A stretch of 64,000 nucleotides of DNA from Hyphomicrobiaceae bacterium UBA7697 (lineage in GTDB: Bacteria; Pseudomonadota; Alphaproteobacteria; Rhizobiales; Methyloligellaceae), in NCBI GenBank assembly GCA_002482645.1, contig DLGJ01000009.1, forward strand, positions 1 through 64,000. The letters are read 5' to 3'. The position numbers and the translations under genes were made by a program. The notes beneath the pieces were generated by a model, which was not told the DNA's origin, did not search any database, and saw only the letters and a list, made by a program, of their open reading frames with translations. Positions within the stretch are counted from its first letter, which is position 1; each line of letters begins with the position of its first letter. Below, piece by piece: positions 37,011 through 45,238 of the stretch.

Positions 37011-37013
37011 GCG

Positions 37014-37361
37014 CTAATCGTCGTAGTGGCAGCCTTCCTGCGCGTTCCACACTTGTCCGGACGGACATCCGGGGGATGTCCTCGACGATCCTTGATAAGG
37101 GCCGGGGACGCATTTGTCGCCGCTGACGCGATAGCCCGGCCCGCAATAGCTCGCGGCTTCGCTCTTCTTGATGCACTTGCCCTCGAGCAGGATCGAGCGC
37201 GGCCCGCATCTCTTCTTCACGAGCAAGAGGGCGGGTGCGGGCTGCGCAGCCGTGACGGCTTGCGGCAAGGCCGGGCCGGCGCCCGTGGCGGAGAGGGCCT
37301 GGGCAGCGGTCGCCGATACGAAAAGGGCGGCGAAGATCGTAGCGAAGCGTAGGGGGGACAT
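37014..37361 (-). CDS. Secreted cysteine-containing protein
   Basis: The 115-residue precursor from ATG 37361 has a signal peptide (MSPLRFATIFAALFVSATAAQA) and a C-terminal half with six Cys in repeated G-x-x-C patterns (CGPRSILLEGKCIKK, YCGPGYRVSGDKCV, GCPSGQVWN). Such short chitin-binding-like or EGF-like Cys clusters occur in alphaproteobacterial exported proteins. The function is unknown. Confidence 0.6.
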   Translation of the reverse strand: MSPLRFATIFAALFVSATAAQALSATGAGPALPQAVTAAQPAPALLLVKKRCGPRSILLEGKCIKKSEAASYCGPGYRVSGDKCVPGPYQGSSRTSPGCPSGQVWNAQEGCHYDD

Positions 37362-37488
37362 CGGCTTGGGCGGTTCCTTCCGGTCGCGGACACAACAGTG
37401 GTGAGCGCCTTTGAACGGCCTCGCGCCCCGAGGCGATTCAACTTGGAAGACGCGGCGCGAGATTGCAACCGGCGCCGCATGCACCGGG

Positions 37489-38577
37489 CTAACGAAGCGT
37501 GGTCCAGACCACCGCGGCACTTGCAATCAGATAGACCGACAGCGCCGCGATTGCCCAGCGGCGATCGCGCGTCTTGATCGCCGCTTCGTTGCTTGGCTCC
37601 TGCCACGACGTTGCGACGACGCGCGCCAGCGCAACGATGATGAACAGATAGGCGAGAAGGAAGAGCTTATCGAGCATCATGAGATAGTCGACATCGGGCA
37701 GCGACGACGTCGCGGTCAGCTGGATCGCAACCAAAGTCAGCAAGGCGGTAATGCCAAGACCGATGCGGCCTTCGACATAGTTCGGGCGCACGAAGTAGAC
37801 GAGCAGCGCGCATGCCACGATCAAGATGATGGGAACGAACGCCTTGATCGACATGGCGACCACGGGCCGCGTCACCGGTACCGAGATGACGATCCGCGAA
37901 TAGGGCTCGGCGTCGGCGACGGTCGGGTCTCCGAAATCGGTGGGATAGGTGTTCGTGGAAATGCGCATCGTGGGCGTGCCCACCTTGAAACCCGGCAACG
38001 TGACGACCGGGTCGATGACGATCGGCTCGTCGCCGTCGGCCACGTAGACCTGATCCGCGGCGCCGGCCAGCGTGTCCTCCATGATCACGGTCAGCTTCTG
38101 GGTGTCGAAGGGAAATCTCTCGAGGTGGAACTTGGTCGAGAACAGGCCCTGATAGCGGATGATCGCGTAGCGGCTGCCGTCGGGCAGGACTTCCGGTTCC
38201 TCGGTGAGCTGTTCGCGCAGATTGTCGTCCGACGCGAACCGGTTCATGAATTCCATCGTCCTGGACGGATCGATGTCCGGCGACTTCCAGCGGAACCACA
38301 CATAGAGATCGATCAGGTAGTTGTTGTTCTTGAAGTCGATCTGCTGGATGTCGTTGATATAGGCGCCGACGATCACTTCCTCGGGTGCGGGCCGCGGCGC
38401 ATTCTCGATCGCGTCCGTGACCGGGTTGGGAACGCGCTCGGCCGGCACTTGCGCCTTGAGCGGGTTCGAGAACGCTCCGGCCAGCATGGCGGCCGCGAGA
38501 GCGCCGCAAATCGCGAGGGCCACGATCAGCCGCGCGGCGCGGCTTCTTGAAGCCACCGAATCACGATCCGGGCACAT
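37489..38577 (-). CDS. Pentameric ligand-gated ion channel (Cys-loop receptor) homologue
   Basis: The 362-residue precursor has a signal peptide or anchor (residues 17-42) and a beta-rich extracellular domain. The domain contains YLIDLYVWFRWKSP (the loop-D-like strand) and RFPFDTQKL, the Phe-Pro-Phe-Asp loop of this superfamily without the flanking Cys, as in bacterial members. Four transmembrane helices follow; M2 is GRIGLGITALLTLVAIQLTA, and the protein ends with WTTLR. A Glu next to the M2 start suggests cation preference (inference). It overlaps the end of the upstream esterase gene by 17 bases. Confidence 0.86.
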   Translation of the reverse strand: MCPDRDSVASRSRAARLIVALAICGALAAAMLAGAFSNPLKAQVPAERVPNPVTDAIENAPRPAPEEVIVGAYINDIQQIDFKNNNYLIDLYVWFRWKSPDIDPSRTMEFMNRFASDDNLREQLTEEPEVLPDGSRYAIIRYQGLFSTKFHLERFPFDTQKLTVIMEDTLAGAADQVYVADGDEPIVIDPVVTLPGFKVGTPTMRISTNTYPTDFGDPTVADAEPYSRIVISVPVTRPVVAMSIKAFVPIILIVACALLVYFVRPNYVEGRIGLGITALLTLVAIQLTATSSLPDVDYLMMLDKLFLLAYLFIIVALARVVATSWQEPSNEAAIKTRDRRWAIAALSVYLIASAAVVWTTLR

Positions 38578-39505
38578 CGAGTTGTTCCTTCAGCCAGGTG
38601 CTCATGCGCCGCCGCATGGTCCGATAAGCGACGCGCAACATACGGCCCATATTCATGAAGCCGTGCACCGTGCCCTCGTAACACACATACTCGATGGGAA
38701 CCCCGGCCGATTCCAGCCGCTCGGCATATTCGAGGCCTTCGTCACGAAACGGATCGTGTCCCGCGGTCACGATGAGGGTCGGCGGCAGCCCAGTGTAGTC
38801 CTCGTAGAGTGCCGGGATGGCGCGCGGGTCGGAAATCGGCCAGGCCGTACCGAAATAGTGATTGAAGAACCAGTACAGCATTTCCTCGGGGATCGGGAAC
38901 TGGTCCACCAGTTCTTTCCGGGAGGGCTGCTTGGCGCGCAGGTCGAGCGCCGGATAGATCAGAAGCTGGGCCGCCGCCGGCGCGACGAGCCGCCCCTTGG
39001 TCTCGTGCAGGGCCACGGCGGCAAGGGAGCCGCCTGCGCTGTCGCCCGCGACGGCGATCCGCGCGGGGTCGAGCGACAATGTCTCCGCGTTTGCCGAGAG
39101 CCATTCGAGCGAGGCGACGCCGTCATAAACCGCGGCCGGGAACGGATGCTCGGGCGCCAGGCGGTAATCCACCGAGAACACGGACGCGCCCGTGTCGTGG
39201 CAGAGGGCGCGGCACAGCGTGTCGTGGGTGGCGATATCGCCGAGTACGCCACCGCCGCCATGAAAGAACAGAATCGATGCGCCGGTCGGCGCGGCCGCCG
39301 AATAGGTGCGAATGGTGATCGGTCCCGCCGGACCGGATATTTCAAGATCGTGCGAAGCGCCGATCTTGATCGGCCCGACATCCGTCTTGGATAGAGACCG
39401 GCGGTACTCGGCCCTGGCGCTTTCGGGGTCCATCTGCCAGAGAGGCTTCGTCGTCGAAGACGAAACCCAAAAAAGTAGCGCTTCGGTCTCGCGGTCTAAT
39501 TTCAC
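38561..39505 (-). CDS. HSL-family alpha/beta hydrolase (esterase/lipase)
   Basis: The 314-residue cytosolic-type hydrolase has the oxyanion motif HGGGGV and the nucleophile GDSAGGS, typical of hormone-sensitive-lipase (GDSAG) esterases. The acid Asp lies in AGHDPFRDEG and the His in GTVHGF. The natural substrate is unknown. It ends within the start region of the channel gene. Confidence 0.9.
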   Translation of the reverse strand: MKLDRETEALLFWVSSSTTKPLWQMDPESARAEYRRSLSKTDVGPIKIGASHDLEISGPAGPITIRTYSAAAPTGASILFFHGGGGVLGDIATHDTLCRALCHDTGASVFSVDYRLAPEHPFPAAVYDGVASLEWLSANAETLSLDPARIAVAGDSAGGSLAAVALHETKGRLVAPAAAQLLIYPALDLRAKQPSRKELVDQFPIPEEMLYWFFNHYFGTAWPISDPRAIPALYEDYTGLPPTLIVTAGHDPFRDEGLEYAERLESAGVPIEYVCYEGTVHGFMNMGRMLRVAYRTMRRRMSTWLKEQLDVPGS

Positions 39506-39760
39506 CGGTGCCCGTCCTGATATCTCGATACGATTTTGGCTGCCGCGCGAAGCAGTATTCGAAAGACGAACGCGTAGCTAGCGGAACTTTCGTTTTTGGG
39601 GAAAGGTTTTCCCGCCCCCAAACCAGGCCTCTACATAGGGGCTTTTGGCGAAGATTGCAGTCCGCGCCGGCGCGCGACTTCTCCACACCTTGCCCTCGGG
39701 GCCCCCGCCCGTGCCGATAATTGGGCCGCACCACCTCTGACAAAGGACAAGGAAGGCCCG
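39506..39760. other. Gap before the MuF cassette
   Basis: These 255 bases separate the divergent esterase and MuF genes. They contain A/T-richer patches than the neighbouring genes. No open frame with coding character was found. The MuF ribosome site AAGGAAGG lies at its right end. Promoters for both genes must be here. Confidence 0.4.
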
Positions 39761-40654
39761 ATGATTTTCATTCCGCCGAGCGGCCGCGATGCCCTTCCGG
39801 CGCGCACCGATCGCGCCAGCCCGCAATACCGCAAGGCGTTCGAGGCGTATTTGCGCCGTGGGACGCCGATCGATCTGCGCGGGCGCGCGGCGCTCGAAGA
39901 AAAGGCCGAACCAGCCGCGCGAAACCGTCCGGCGACGCACTATATTTGGCGTACGCGCGGCGACGGCAAGGTCCGCCCGTCCCATGCCGCCAATGACGGT
40001 AAGATTTTCGCCTGGGACGATCCCCCGCCCACGGGCCATCCGGGCGAGGACTATGGCTGCCGCTGCTGGGCCGAGCCTTACGCCCCCGACGCCCAAGAGT
40101 TCTTCAATATCGAGATGAAGGACGTCTCCGACGAGGGGCCGCCTTGGGGCCACACGGATTTCATCCGCCACTACTTTTTCGGTGGAGGCCGGACCGTAAC
40201 CGTTCGGGAGACAGGTCACCTCGGCGCCGTGGCCGCTGAGTTCAGGCGCCAGGCAGGCGACGTGCCCACACGGCTGCCGGGCCAGATTGCCGATTTCGCG
40301 CGCGCCGAGGCCGATGGACGATTCACCGATACGTTCAAAGCGCCTTATGAGATGCAGCATATCGTCTTTAGCCTTGGCAACACGACCATCCGTGGAAGGT
40401 TTAGCGGCACCAGGCAGCAAAACCATGCTTTGCTGGACCTGCGTGGTACGATCAGCTTCAAACTGACGGACATGTTCCGGGACCCAGGCGATATTGAGGA
40501 GTGGATTTTGGAGCCGATCGGTGCCGTCGGCGCGTTCCCAACGGAATTCTTGGGAACGCCCTATTCGATCGTTGATCATTGGCGTGGCACGTTCGCCGCG
40601 AAGGTCTTGGTCGACCGACGGCAAAGCAGGTTCTTCTACGTACCGCCGAGATGA
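39761..40654 (+). CDS. MuF (phage Mu gpF-like) domain protein with unrelated C-terminal tail; probable polymorphic toxin
   Basis: The 297-residue protein starts at ATG 39761 (AAGGAAGG upstream). Residues about 20-107 carry the phage Mu F / SPP1 gp7 signature: WRTRGDGKVRPSHAANDG, the DDPPP-x-GHPGEDYGCRC loop with conserved His and Cys pair. Residues 160-297 form a different domain of unknown fold (FKLTDMFRDPGDIEEW, TPYSIVDHWRG). By hand count a 120-base block in the head is 68% GC and a block in the tail 51%. MuF domains are known carriers of toxin tails in temperate phages; no phage genes lie nearby. It overlaps the next gene by 4 bases. Confidence 0.75.
   Translation: MIFIPPSGRDALPARTDRASPQYRKAFEAYLRRGTPIDLRGRAALEEKAEPAARNRPATHYIWRTRGDGKVRPSHAANDGKIFAWDDPPPTGHPGEDYGCRCWAEPYAPDAQEFFNIEMKDVSDEGPPWGHTDFIRHYFFGGGRTVTVRETGHLGAVAAEFRRQAGDVPTRLPGQIADFARAEADGRFTDTFKAPYEMQHIVFSLGNTTIRGRFSGTRQQNHALLDLRGTISFKLTDMFRDPGDIEEWILEPIGAVGAFPTEFLGTPYSIVDHWRGTFAAKVLVDRRQSRFFYVPPR
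39983..40236 (+). repeat. Direct repeat copy 1 (MuF segment)
   Basis: These 254 bases are repeated at 41212-41465 with 250 identical positions by hand comparison, an exact offset of 1229 bases. Weaker similarity continues about 15 bases to the left. The repeat encodes residues 75-159 of the MuF protein and stops where the low-GC tail begins. Confidence 0.95.
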
Positions 40655-41190
40655 TCCGCCGTTTTCCCAAACGCACTTTTGCTGCCGTGCTTGCCCTGGC
40701 AGCACTATGTGGCAGCTGGCTTGTGTTTGCCGCCTACATGAACAAGGGGCGCTGTGTCGTCCTGCCCAACGGCTACAAGGTCGGGCACGTATCAGTCTTC
40801 AGATTCAAGCCCGACTTTCAGTTCGACATGCTTCTGCGCGACCCTCAGGGCAAGATTCTCATGAGAACGGACAATTTTATTCGTTTCTACCGCGACCCGA
40901 AGGACACTCGACGTGTCGATCTGCAATATCCCGGCGGAACATTGAACATGGTAGGCGTCGAGATGATGCCGCTCATCTGGGACGAAGGCAATGTTCAGCA
41001 GTATGGGCGAAAATGGAACGAACCGCGGCCTGCGCCGGACACCAGTCTCAGCATCATCATTACGAACTTTCTGCTGGTCTATAATCGCCTGAAGCGGAGT
41101 GGCCAATTCGAAATGGTAGGCTGTGGAACGCCTTGGTTCGATGTCGGGGAGACGACGCGCCGCTACTGCCTGCCAGGCGATTGTTTATAG
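40651..41190 (+). CDS. Membrane-anchored partner protein; candidate immunity protein
   Basis: The 179-residue protein has one N-terminal transmembrane helix (residues 9-29, TFAAVLALAALCGSWLVFAAY) and a predicted periplasmic domain with Cys at both ends (GRCVVLPNG and CGTPWFD...CLPGDCL). Its ATG overlaps the MuF gene stop (ATGA), so translation is coupled, the usual arrangement for toxin and immunity genes. A hand-counted 120-base block is 51% GC, matching the toxin tail. No family was recognised; the immunity role is inferred from position. A periplasmic target for the toxin would fit. Confidence 0.6.
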   Translation: MIRRFPKRTFAAVLALAALCGSWLVFAAYMNKGRCVVLPNGYKVGHVSVFRFKPDFQFDMLLRDPQGKILMRTDNFIRFYRDPKDTRRVDLQYPGGTLNMVGVEMMPLIWDEGNVQQYGRKWNEPRPAPDTSLSIIITNFLLVYNRLKRSGQFEMVGCGTPWFDVGETTRRYCLPGDCL

Positions 41191-41487
41191 GGGCCAACGT
41201 TACGTCCCTCTCATGCCGCCAATGACGGTAAGATTTTCGCCTGGGACGATCCCCCGCCCACGGGCCATCCGGGCGAGGACTATGGCTGCCGCTGCTGGGC
41301 CGAGCCTTACGCCCCCGACGCCCAAGAGTTCTTCAATATCGAGATGAAGGACGTCTCCGACGAGGGGCCGCCTTGGGGCCACACGGATCTCATCCGCCAC
41401 GACTTTTTCGATGGAGGCCGGACCGTAACCGTTCGGGAGACGGGTCACCTCGGCGCCGTGGCCGCGATGGCCGCACCGGCTGCGTAG
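41191..41487 (+). pseudogene. Orphan MuF cassette: truncated second copy without start
   Basis: Reading on in the same frame after the partner gene stop, the frame is open from 41191 to a TAG at 41485-41487 and encodes LRPSHAANDGK onward, identical in most positions to residues 71-159 of the MuF protein. It then ends in MAAPAA instead of the long tail. There is no start codon in the conserved frame and no ribosome site. It is a 5'-truncated cassette of the kind that can recombine into the expressed gene, or simply debris. Confidence 0.75.
41212..41465 (+). repeat. Direct repeat copy 2 (MuF segment)
   Basis: This is the second copy of the 254-base repeat at 39983-40236; four mismatches lie in its right-hand 80 bases (T-to-C, T-to-G, G-to-A and A-to-G). 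Recombination between the copies would delete 1229 bases, removing the tail and partner gene. Confidence 0.95.
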
Positions 41488-41737
41488 ATCGCGGCAGCGA
41501 CGGCCAGGGGGCCGGATAGACTTTGCCAATTCAATGGCGAAACCGGCGATGGGATCACGGGTGTCTCAGGGGGATCATGGCAGTGCTCCTTTCCGTGCGG
41601 CGTGCCGGTCTCCCACACGACGAAATCGTTGCGGGCCGTCTCGGCCAGTCGGGAAAGGCCAGCCCAAGGCGCGTCTGCGCTCGATAGGGTCGATCCCCTA
41701 TTCGACGCTCGGCGATGGACAGGAATGCTTGAAGTGG
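41488..41737. other. Gap between orphan cassette and tRNA-Leu
   Basis: No gene is supported in these 250 bases. Short open frames on the minus strand reading towards the orphan cassette are opposite-strand shadows of it and of the tRNA. No direct repeat of the tRNA 3' end was found elsewhere in the window. Confidence 0.4.
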
Positions 41738-41823
41738 TGGTGCCCCAGGCCGGACTCGAACCAGCACGCCCTTGCGGACAACAGATTTTGAGTCTGTCGC
41801 GTCTACCATTCCGCCACTGGGGC
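41738..41823 (-). tRNA. tRNA-Leu(CAA)
   Basis: On the minus strand the 86-base gene begins GCCCCAGTGGCGGAATGG and ends with the encoded CCA. The acceptor arms GCCCCAG/CTGGGGC pair fully. The anticodon loop CTCAAAA is closed by ACAGA/TCTGT, giving anticodon CAA. A long variable arm is present (class II), and the T loop is TTCGAGT. It reads UUG leucine codons. Confidence 0.97.
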
Positions 41824-42233
41824 CAAGCGGCGGGAACATGGGGCAAGGCCTGCGTCCGGTCAACTCTTGGCGGTGTACTTATTGCGATCTCCGCCTATGG
41901 GCCGGTCATCCGCCAGCGGCCGGGCGGTAGCGTCCGCCGGAGGCGCGAGACGGGCGCTAGGCGGTTCCATGATCGCTGGCGCCGCACGGGCGATGCCGCA
42001 TCTCAATAGCGGGAGGGCTCGCCGCGCGACGACGAGAAGCGCCACGTCCGTCTCTCCGTCCTGCTCCGGCTTCCGGCGAGGGCGAACGCGCCGAATGCCA
42101 CGGGTGACACAATTCGTCTTGCTCAGGCGTGGTGCCTTACTTTCAATAGACTCTCGTGACTATTTCGCTGGGTCCGGGCGTTCGAAATGCGAGCGCCGCG
42201 AACCCGTAGGGACCGCACTGGGAAAAAGGGCCG
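41824..42233. other. Intergenic region, no gene supported
   Basis: These 410 bases between tRNA-Leu and the antiporter gene must contain the tRNA promoter (right of 41823) and the antiporter promoter. Open frames here are Arg/Ser/Gly-rich without signature or ribosome sites. No repeat or hairpin of note was found. Confidence 0.4.
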
Positions 42234-43955
42234 ATGCCGCATTCGTCTCCGCTGATCACAACGGTGGTCGCCGCGCTGTCGCTCGCGTGGGTCTTGGGCG
42301 TGGTGGCGCAACGGCTGAGATTGCCCCCGATTTTCGGGTACTTGCTGGCCGGCATCGCCATAGGGCCCTTCACCCCGGGCTTTGTTGCCGACCCGGACCT
42401 CGCCGGGCAGCTCGCCGAGCTCGGGGTGATCCTGTTGATGTTCGGCGTCGGATTGCATTTCTCGTTGCAGGACCTGCTGGCGGTTCGCTGGATCGCCATT
42501 CCGGGGGCGGTGGCGCAGATTGCCAGTGCGACCTTGCTGGGTGCGGCGCTCGCGATGTGGTTCGGCTGGGAACCGGCGGCGGCACTGATCTTCGGACTCG
42601 CCCTTTCCGTGGCGAGTACCGTGGTTCTGTTGCGCGCGCTGCAGGAGCGGCGATTGGTTCAGACGGAGCGCGGACGCATCGCCGTGGGTTGGCTCATCGT
42701 CGAGGACATCGTGATGGTGCTCACGCTCGTCCTCTTGCCGGCGCTCGCGGGATTGCTTGGAGCAGGCGGCGCCTCGCAGATGGGATTGGCGGGCATCGTC
42801 GAAACGCTCGGCATCACGGCCGCAAAGCTCGCTGCCTTCGTCGCGGTGATGTTCATCGTCGGCAAGCGCCTCATTCCCTGGATCCTCCACTATGTCGCCT
42901 ATACGGGCAGCCGGGAACTGTTCCGCCTGTCCGTGTTCGTGCTGGCTCTGGGAACCGCCTTCATCGCGGCGGCGCTGTTCGACGTTTCCTTCGCATTGGG
43001 GGCATTCTTCGCAGGGATGATGTTGAGCGAATCTGAGCTCAGCCACCAAGCGGCGCAAGAAACGCTACCCTTGCGGGATGCGTTTGCCGTGCTCTTCTTC
43101 GTATCGGTTGGCATGTTGTTCAACCCAAGCGTCCTTGTCGAAGAGCCGCTGGCCATCCTCGCGACCGTGGCGATCATCCTGATCGGAAAGTCGGTGGCGG
43201 CCTACGGAATCATGCGGCTCGCCGGCTATTCGGGCACGACCGCTCTGACGATCTCCGTCTCCCTCGCTCAGATCGGTGAGTTCTCGTTCATCCTGGCCAA
43301 TCTCGGCGTCGGCCTCCAATTGCTGCCCGAAGCCGGGCGCGACCTCATTCTCGGCGGGGCGATATTGTCCATCTTGGTCAACCCGCTTCTATTTGCCGTG
43401 CTCGATCGCTTCCCTGGCCAGGCCGACCGAACCGGAACCGACGGGTCCGCCTCCCCGGACGGTGGCGAGGACACGCCCCGAGAGCCCATCCAGCCAACGG
43501 ACCTCATGGATCACGTCGTGCTTGTCGGACATGGCCGGGTCGGAGGCTATATCAGTTCGGTGCTGAGGCAGGCGCACATGCCTCTCCTGATCATCGAAGA
43601 CAAGGAAGACATGATCGCCGGCGTCGACGGCGACGATGTGGAGGCGATGGCAGGCAATGCCGCCGATCCGGAACGTATCTCCGCTGCCAATCTCACGAAG
43701 GCGCGGGGCTTGCTGGTGGCCGTCGCCGATGCGTTCGAGGGAGGGCAGATCGTGGAGCAGGCCCGCGCGATCAATCCCTCGTTGCTGATCGTCGCACGGG
43801 CGCATTCCGATGCCGAGGCCGACCATCTCGTGAAGTACGGCGCGACGCTCGCGGTGCGCGCCGAGCATGAAACGGCCAAGGCCATGGTCGCGGCATTGAT
43901 GACGAGGCTCGACGATAAGGCGGAGCAGGCGCAAATGGATCGCGATAAGTCCTGA
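42234..43955 (+). CDS. CPA2-type cation:proton antiporter with NAD-binding (TrkA-N) domain (YbaL/KefB-like)
   Basis: The 573-residue protein has about 12 transmembrane helices (residues 5-390). These include PPIFGYLLAGIAIGP and the central helix segment ALSVASTVVLLRAL, typical of monovalent cation:proton antiporter-2 members. A C-terminal Rossmann domain follows (VVLVGHGRVGGYISSVL, about residue 425 onward). Similarity is closest to YbaL. The transported cation (K+ or Na+) is not determinable. Confidence 0.9.
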   Translation: MPHSSPLITTVVAALSLAWVLGVVAQRLRLPPIFGYLLAGIAIGPFTPGFVADPDLAGQLAELGVILLMFGVGLHFSLQDLLAVRWIAIPGAVAQIASATLLGAALAMWFGWEPAAALIFGLALSVASTVVLLRALQERRLVQTERGRIAVGWLIVEDIVMVLTLVLLPALAGLLGAGGASQMGLAGIVETLGITAAKLAAFVAVMFIVGKRLIPWILHYVAYTGSRELFRLSVFVLALGTAFIAAALFDVSFALGAFFAGMMLSESELSHQAAQETLPLRDAFAVLFFVSVGMLFNPSVLVEEPLAILATVAIILIGKSVAAYGIMRLAGYSGTTALTISVSLAQIGEFSFILANLGVGLQLLPEAGRDLILGGAILSILVNPLLFAVLDRFPGQADRTGTDGSASPDGGEDTPREPIQPTDLMDHVVLVGHGRVGGYISSVLRQAHMPLLIIEDKEDMIAGVDGDDVEAMAGNAADPERISAANLTKARGLLVAVADAFEGGQIVEQARAINPSLLIVARAHSDAEADHLVKYGATLAVRAEHETAKAMVAALMTRLDDKAEQAQMDRDKS

Positions 43956-44118
43956 CGCCGCGGGGGCGCCCCATCCGGTCGTTCCATTAGGCCGTCTTTT
44001 GGCGGGCACATGTGCTGCGGCCTCCTGCGGTGCATCCGCAGCGAAACCGGCTCAGGCCGGGGCACCCGTCGAACGGATAAAATAGACAAGCGAACGGCTC
44101 GCCGCTAAAGGAAGCGCG

Positions 44119-44700
44119 ATGTTCAGGCGAGCCTACGATAAAATGATGGACCTTGCGTCCCACCGCAACGCCCCCTGGGCGCTTGCGGGCGTCTCGTTCG
44201 TCGAGAGCTCCGTGTTTCCGCTGCCGCCGGACATCATGCTGATCCCGATGGTTCTGGCCGAGCGGCGCAAGGCCTGGCTGTTCGCCGCGATCGCCACCAT
44301 CGCCTCGGTCCTTGGCGGCATCTTCGGTTACATCATCGGCTATTTTCTGTTCGACACGGTCGGGCAGCCGATCCTCAATTTCTACGGCTACGGCCATAAG
44401 TTCGAGGAGTTCGCCGCGCGCTACAACGACTACGGCGCCTGGATCGTGTTCATCGCGGGCGTGACGCCGTTCCCCTATAAGGTCATCACCATCGCCAGCG
44501 GTGTCACGCACCTGAATTTCGTCGTGTTCATGATCGCGAGCGTCGTCGCGCGCGGTATCCGCTTTTTCGCCGTGGCGGCTCTGCTTTACTGGTTCGGTCC
44601 GCCCGTCAGATCGTTCATCGACAGATATTTCGGCATTCTGTCGGTGGTCTTCGTGGTGCTGCTGGTTGGCGGTTTCGTGCTCATCAAGTATGTGATGTGA
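44119..44700 (+). CDS. YqaA family (DedA/SNARE-associated) membrane protein
   Basis: The 193-residue protein has four to five hydrophobic segments and the family pattern ESSVFPLPPDIMLIPMV near residue 30, GYIIGYFLFDTVG and FIAGVTPFPYKVITIASG. The VTPFPYK motif is the re-entrant SNARE-assoc/VTT hallmark. Relatives are thought to be lipid scramblases or transporters. It ends 2 bases before dsbB. Confidence 0.86.
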   Translation: MFRRAYDKMMDLASHRNAPWALAGVSFVESSVFPLPPDIMLIPMVLAERRKAWLFAAIATIASVLGGIFGYIIGYFLFDTVGQPILNFYGYGHKFEEFAARYNDYGAWIVFIAGVTPFPYKVITIASGVTHLNFVVFMIASVVARGIRFFAVAALLYWFGPPVRSFIDRYFGILSVVFVVLLVGGFVLIKYVM

Positions 44701-44702
44701 CC

Positions 44703-45200
44703 ATGAGCGGAGATCGCGACAGGCTTGCCGGGCAGATGATGGCGGCGAGCGCCATCGTCTTTGGCGCCGCCTTGCTGACGATCCTGACGGCCCATGCCTT
44801 CGAGCAATTCGGCGGTTACGCGCCCTGTCCGCTCTGCCTGCAGGAACGCTATGCCTACTATTTCGGCGTACCCGCGGCCGTCATCGCCTTCTTCGCGGCG
44901 CGCGGAAACGGCTTCGGCTTCGCCCGGCTCGTCCTCGTCCTGATCGCCATCGGCTTCCTCATCAATATGGGGGCCGGCATCTATCATTCCGGTGCGGAGT
45001 GGAAGTTTTGGCCGGGGCCCGCCACCTGCGGCGGCGGGTTCGACCTCAAATGGGGAGAGGAGGGCATCGTCGATACGCCGGTGATCCGCTGCGACGAGGC
45101 GTCGTGGCGCTTCCTCGGCTTGTCCTTCGCCGGCTGGAACGCGGTCGCCTCGGCGGTTCTTGCCGGAATCGCGGTCTGGGGCGCGTCGCGCCGCGGCTGA
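44703..45200 (+). CDS. dsbB: Disulfide bond formation protein DsbB
   Basis: This quinone-linked inner-membrane protein re-oxidises DsbA. The 165-residue product has four transmembrane helices, the first active-site pair CPLCLQERYAYY and a second periplasmic pair (CGGGFDLKWGEE...VIRCDE). Either ATG 44703 or GTG 44697 could be the start. It is translated from the same transcript as the YqaA gene. Confidence 0.88.
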   Translation: MSGDRDRLAGQMMAASAIVFGAALLTILTAHAFEQFGGYAPCPLCLQERYAYYFGVPAAVIAFFAARGNGFGFARLVLVLIAIGFLINMGAGIYHSGAEWKFWPGPATCGGGFDLKWGEEGIVDTPVIRCDEASWRFLGLSFAGWNAVASAVLAGIAVWGASRRG

Positions 45201-45238
45201 CCGCGTGCGACGCCGGCCGGTGAGCGTTGCCGTGCGAT

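Noticed and set aside
39578..40705. Minus-strand frames opposite the MuF gene
   Set aside because: The MuF motif on the plus strand is clear, and the antisense frame has no ribosome site or domain.
41191..41487. Orphan MuF copy as an intact gene
   Set aside because: There is no start codon in the conserved frame and no ribosome site; treated as a truncated cassette.
41534..41791. 85-residue frame ending in WWCPRPDSNQHALADNRF-like sequence
   Set aside because: This is translation of the antisense of tRNA-Leu, a known false-gene pattern.
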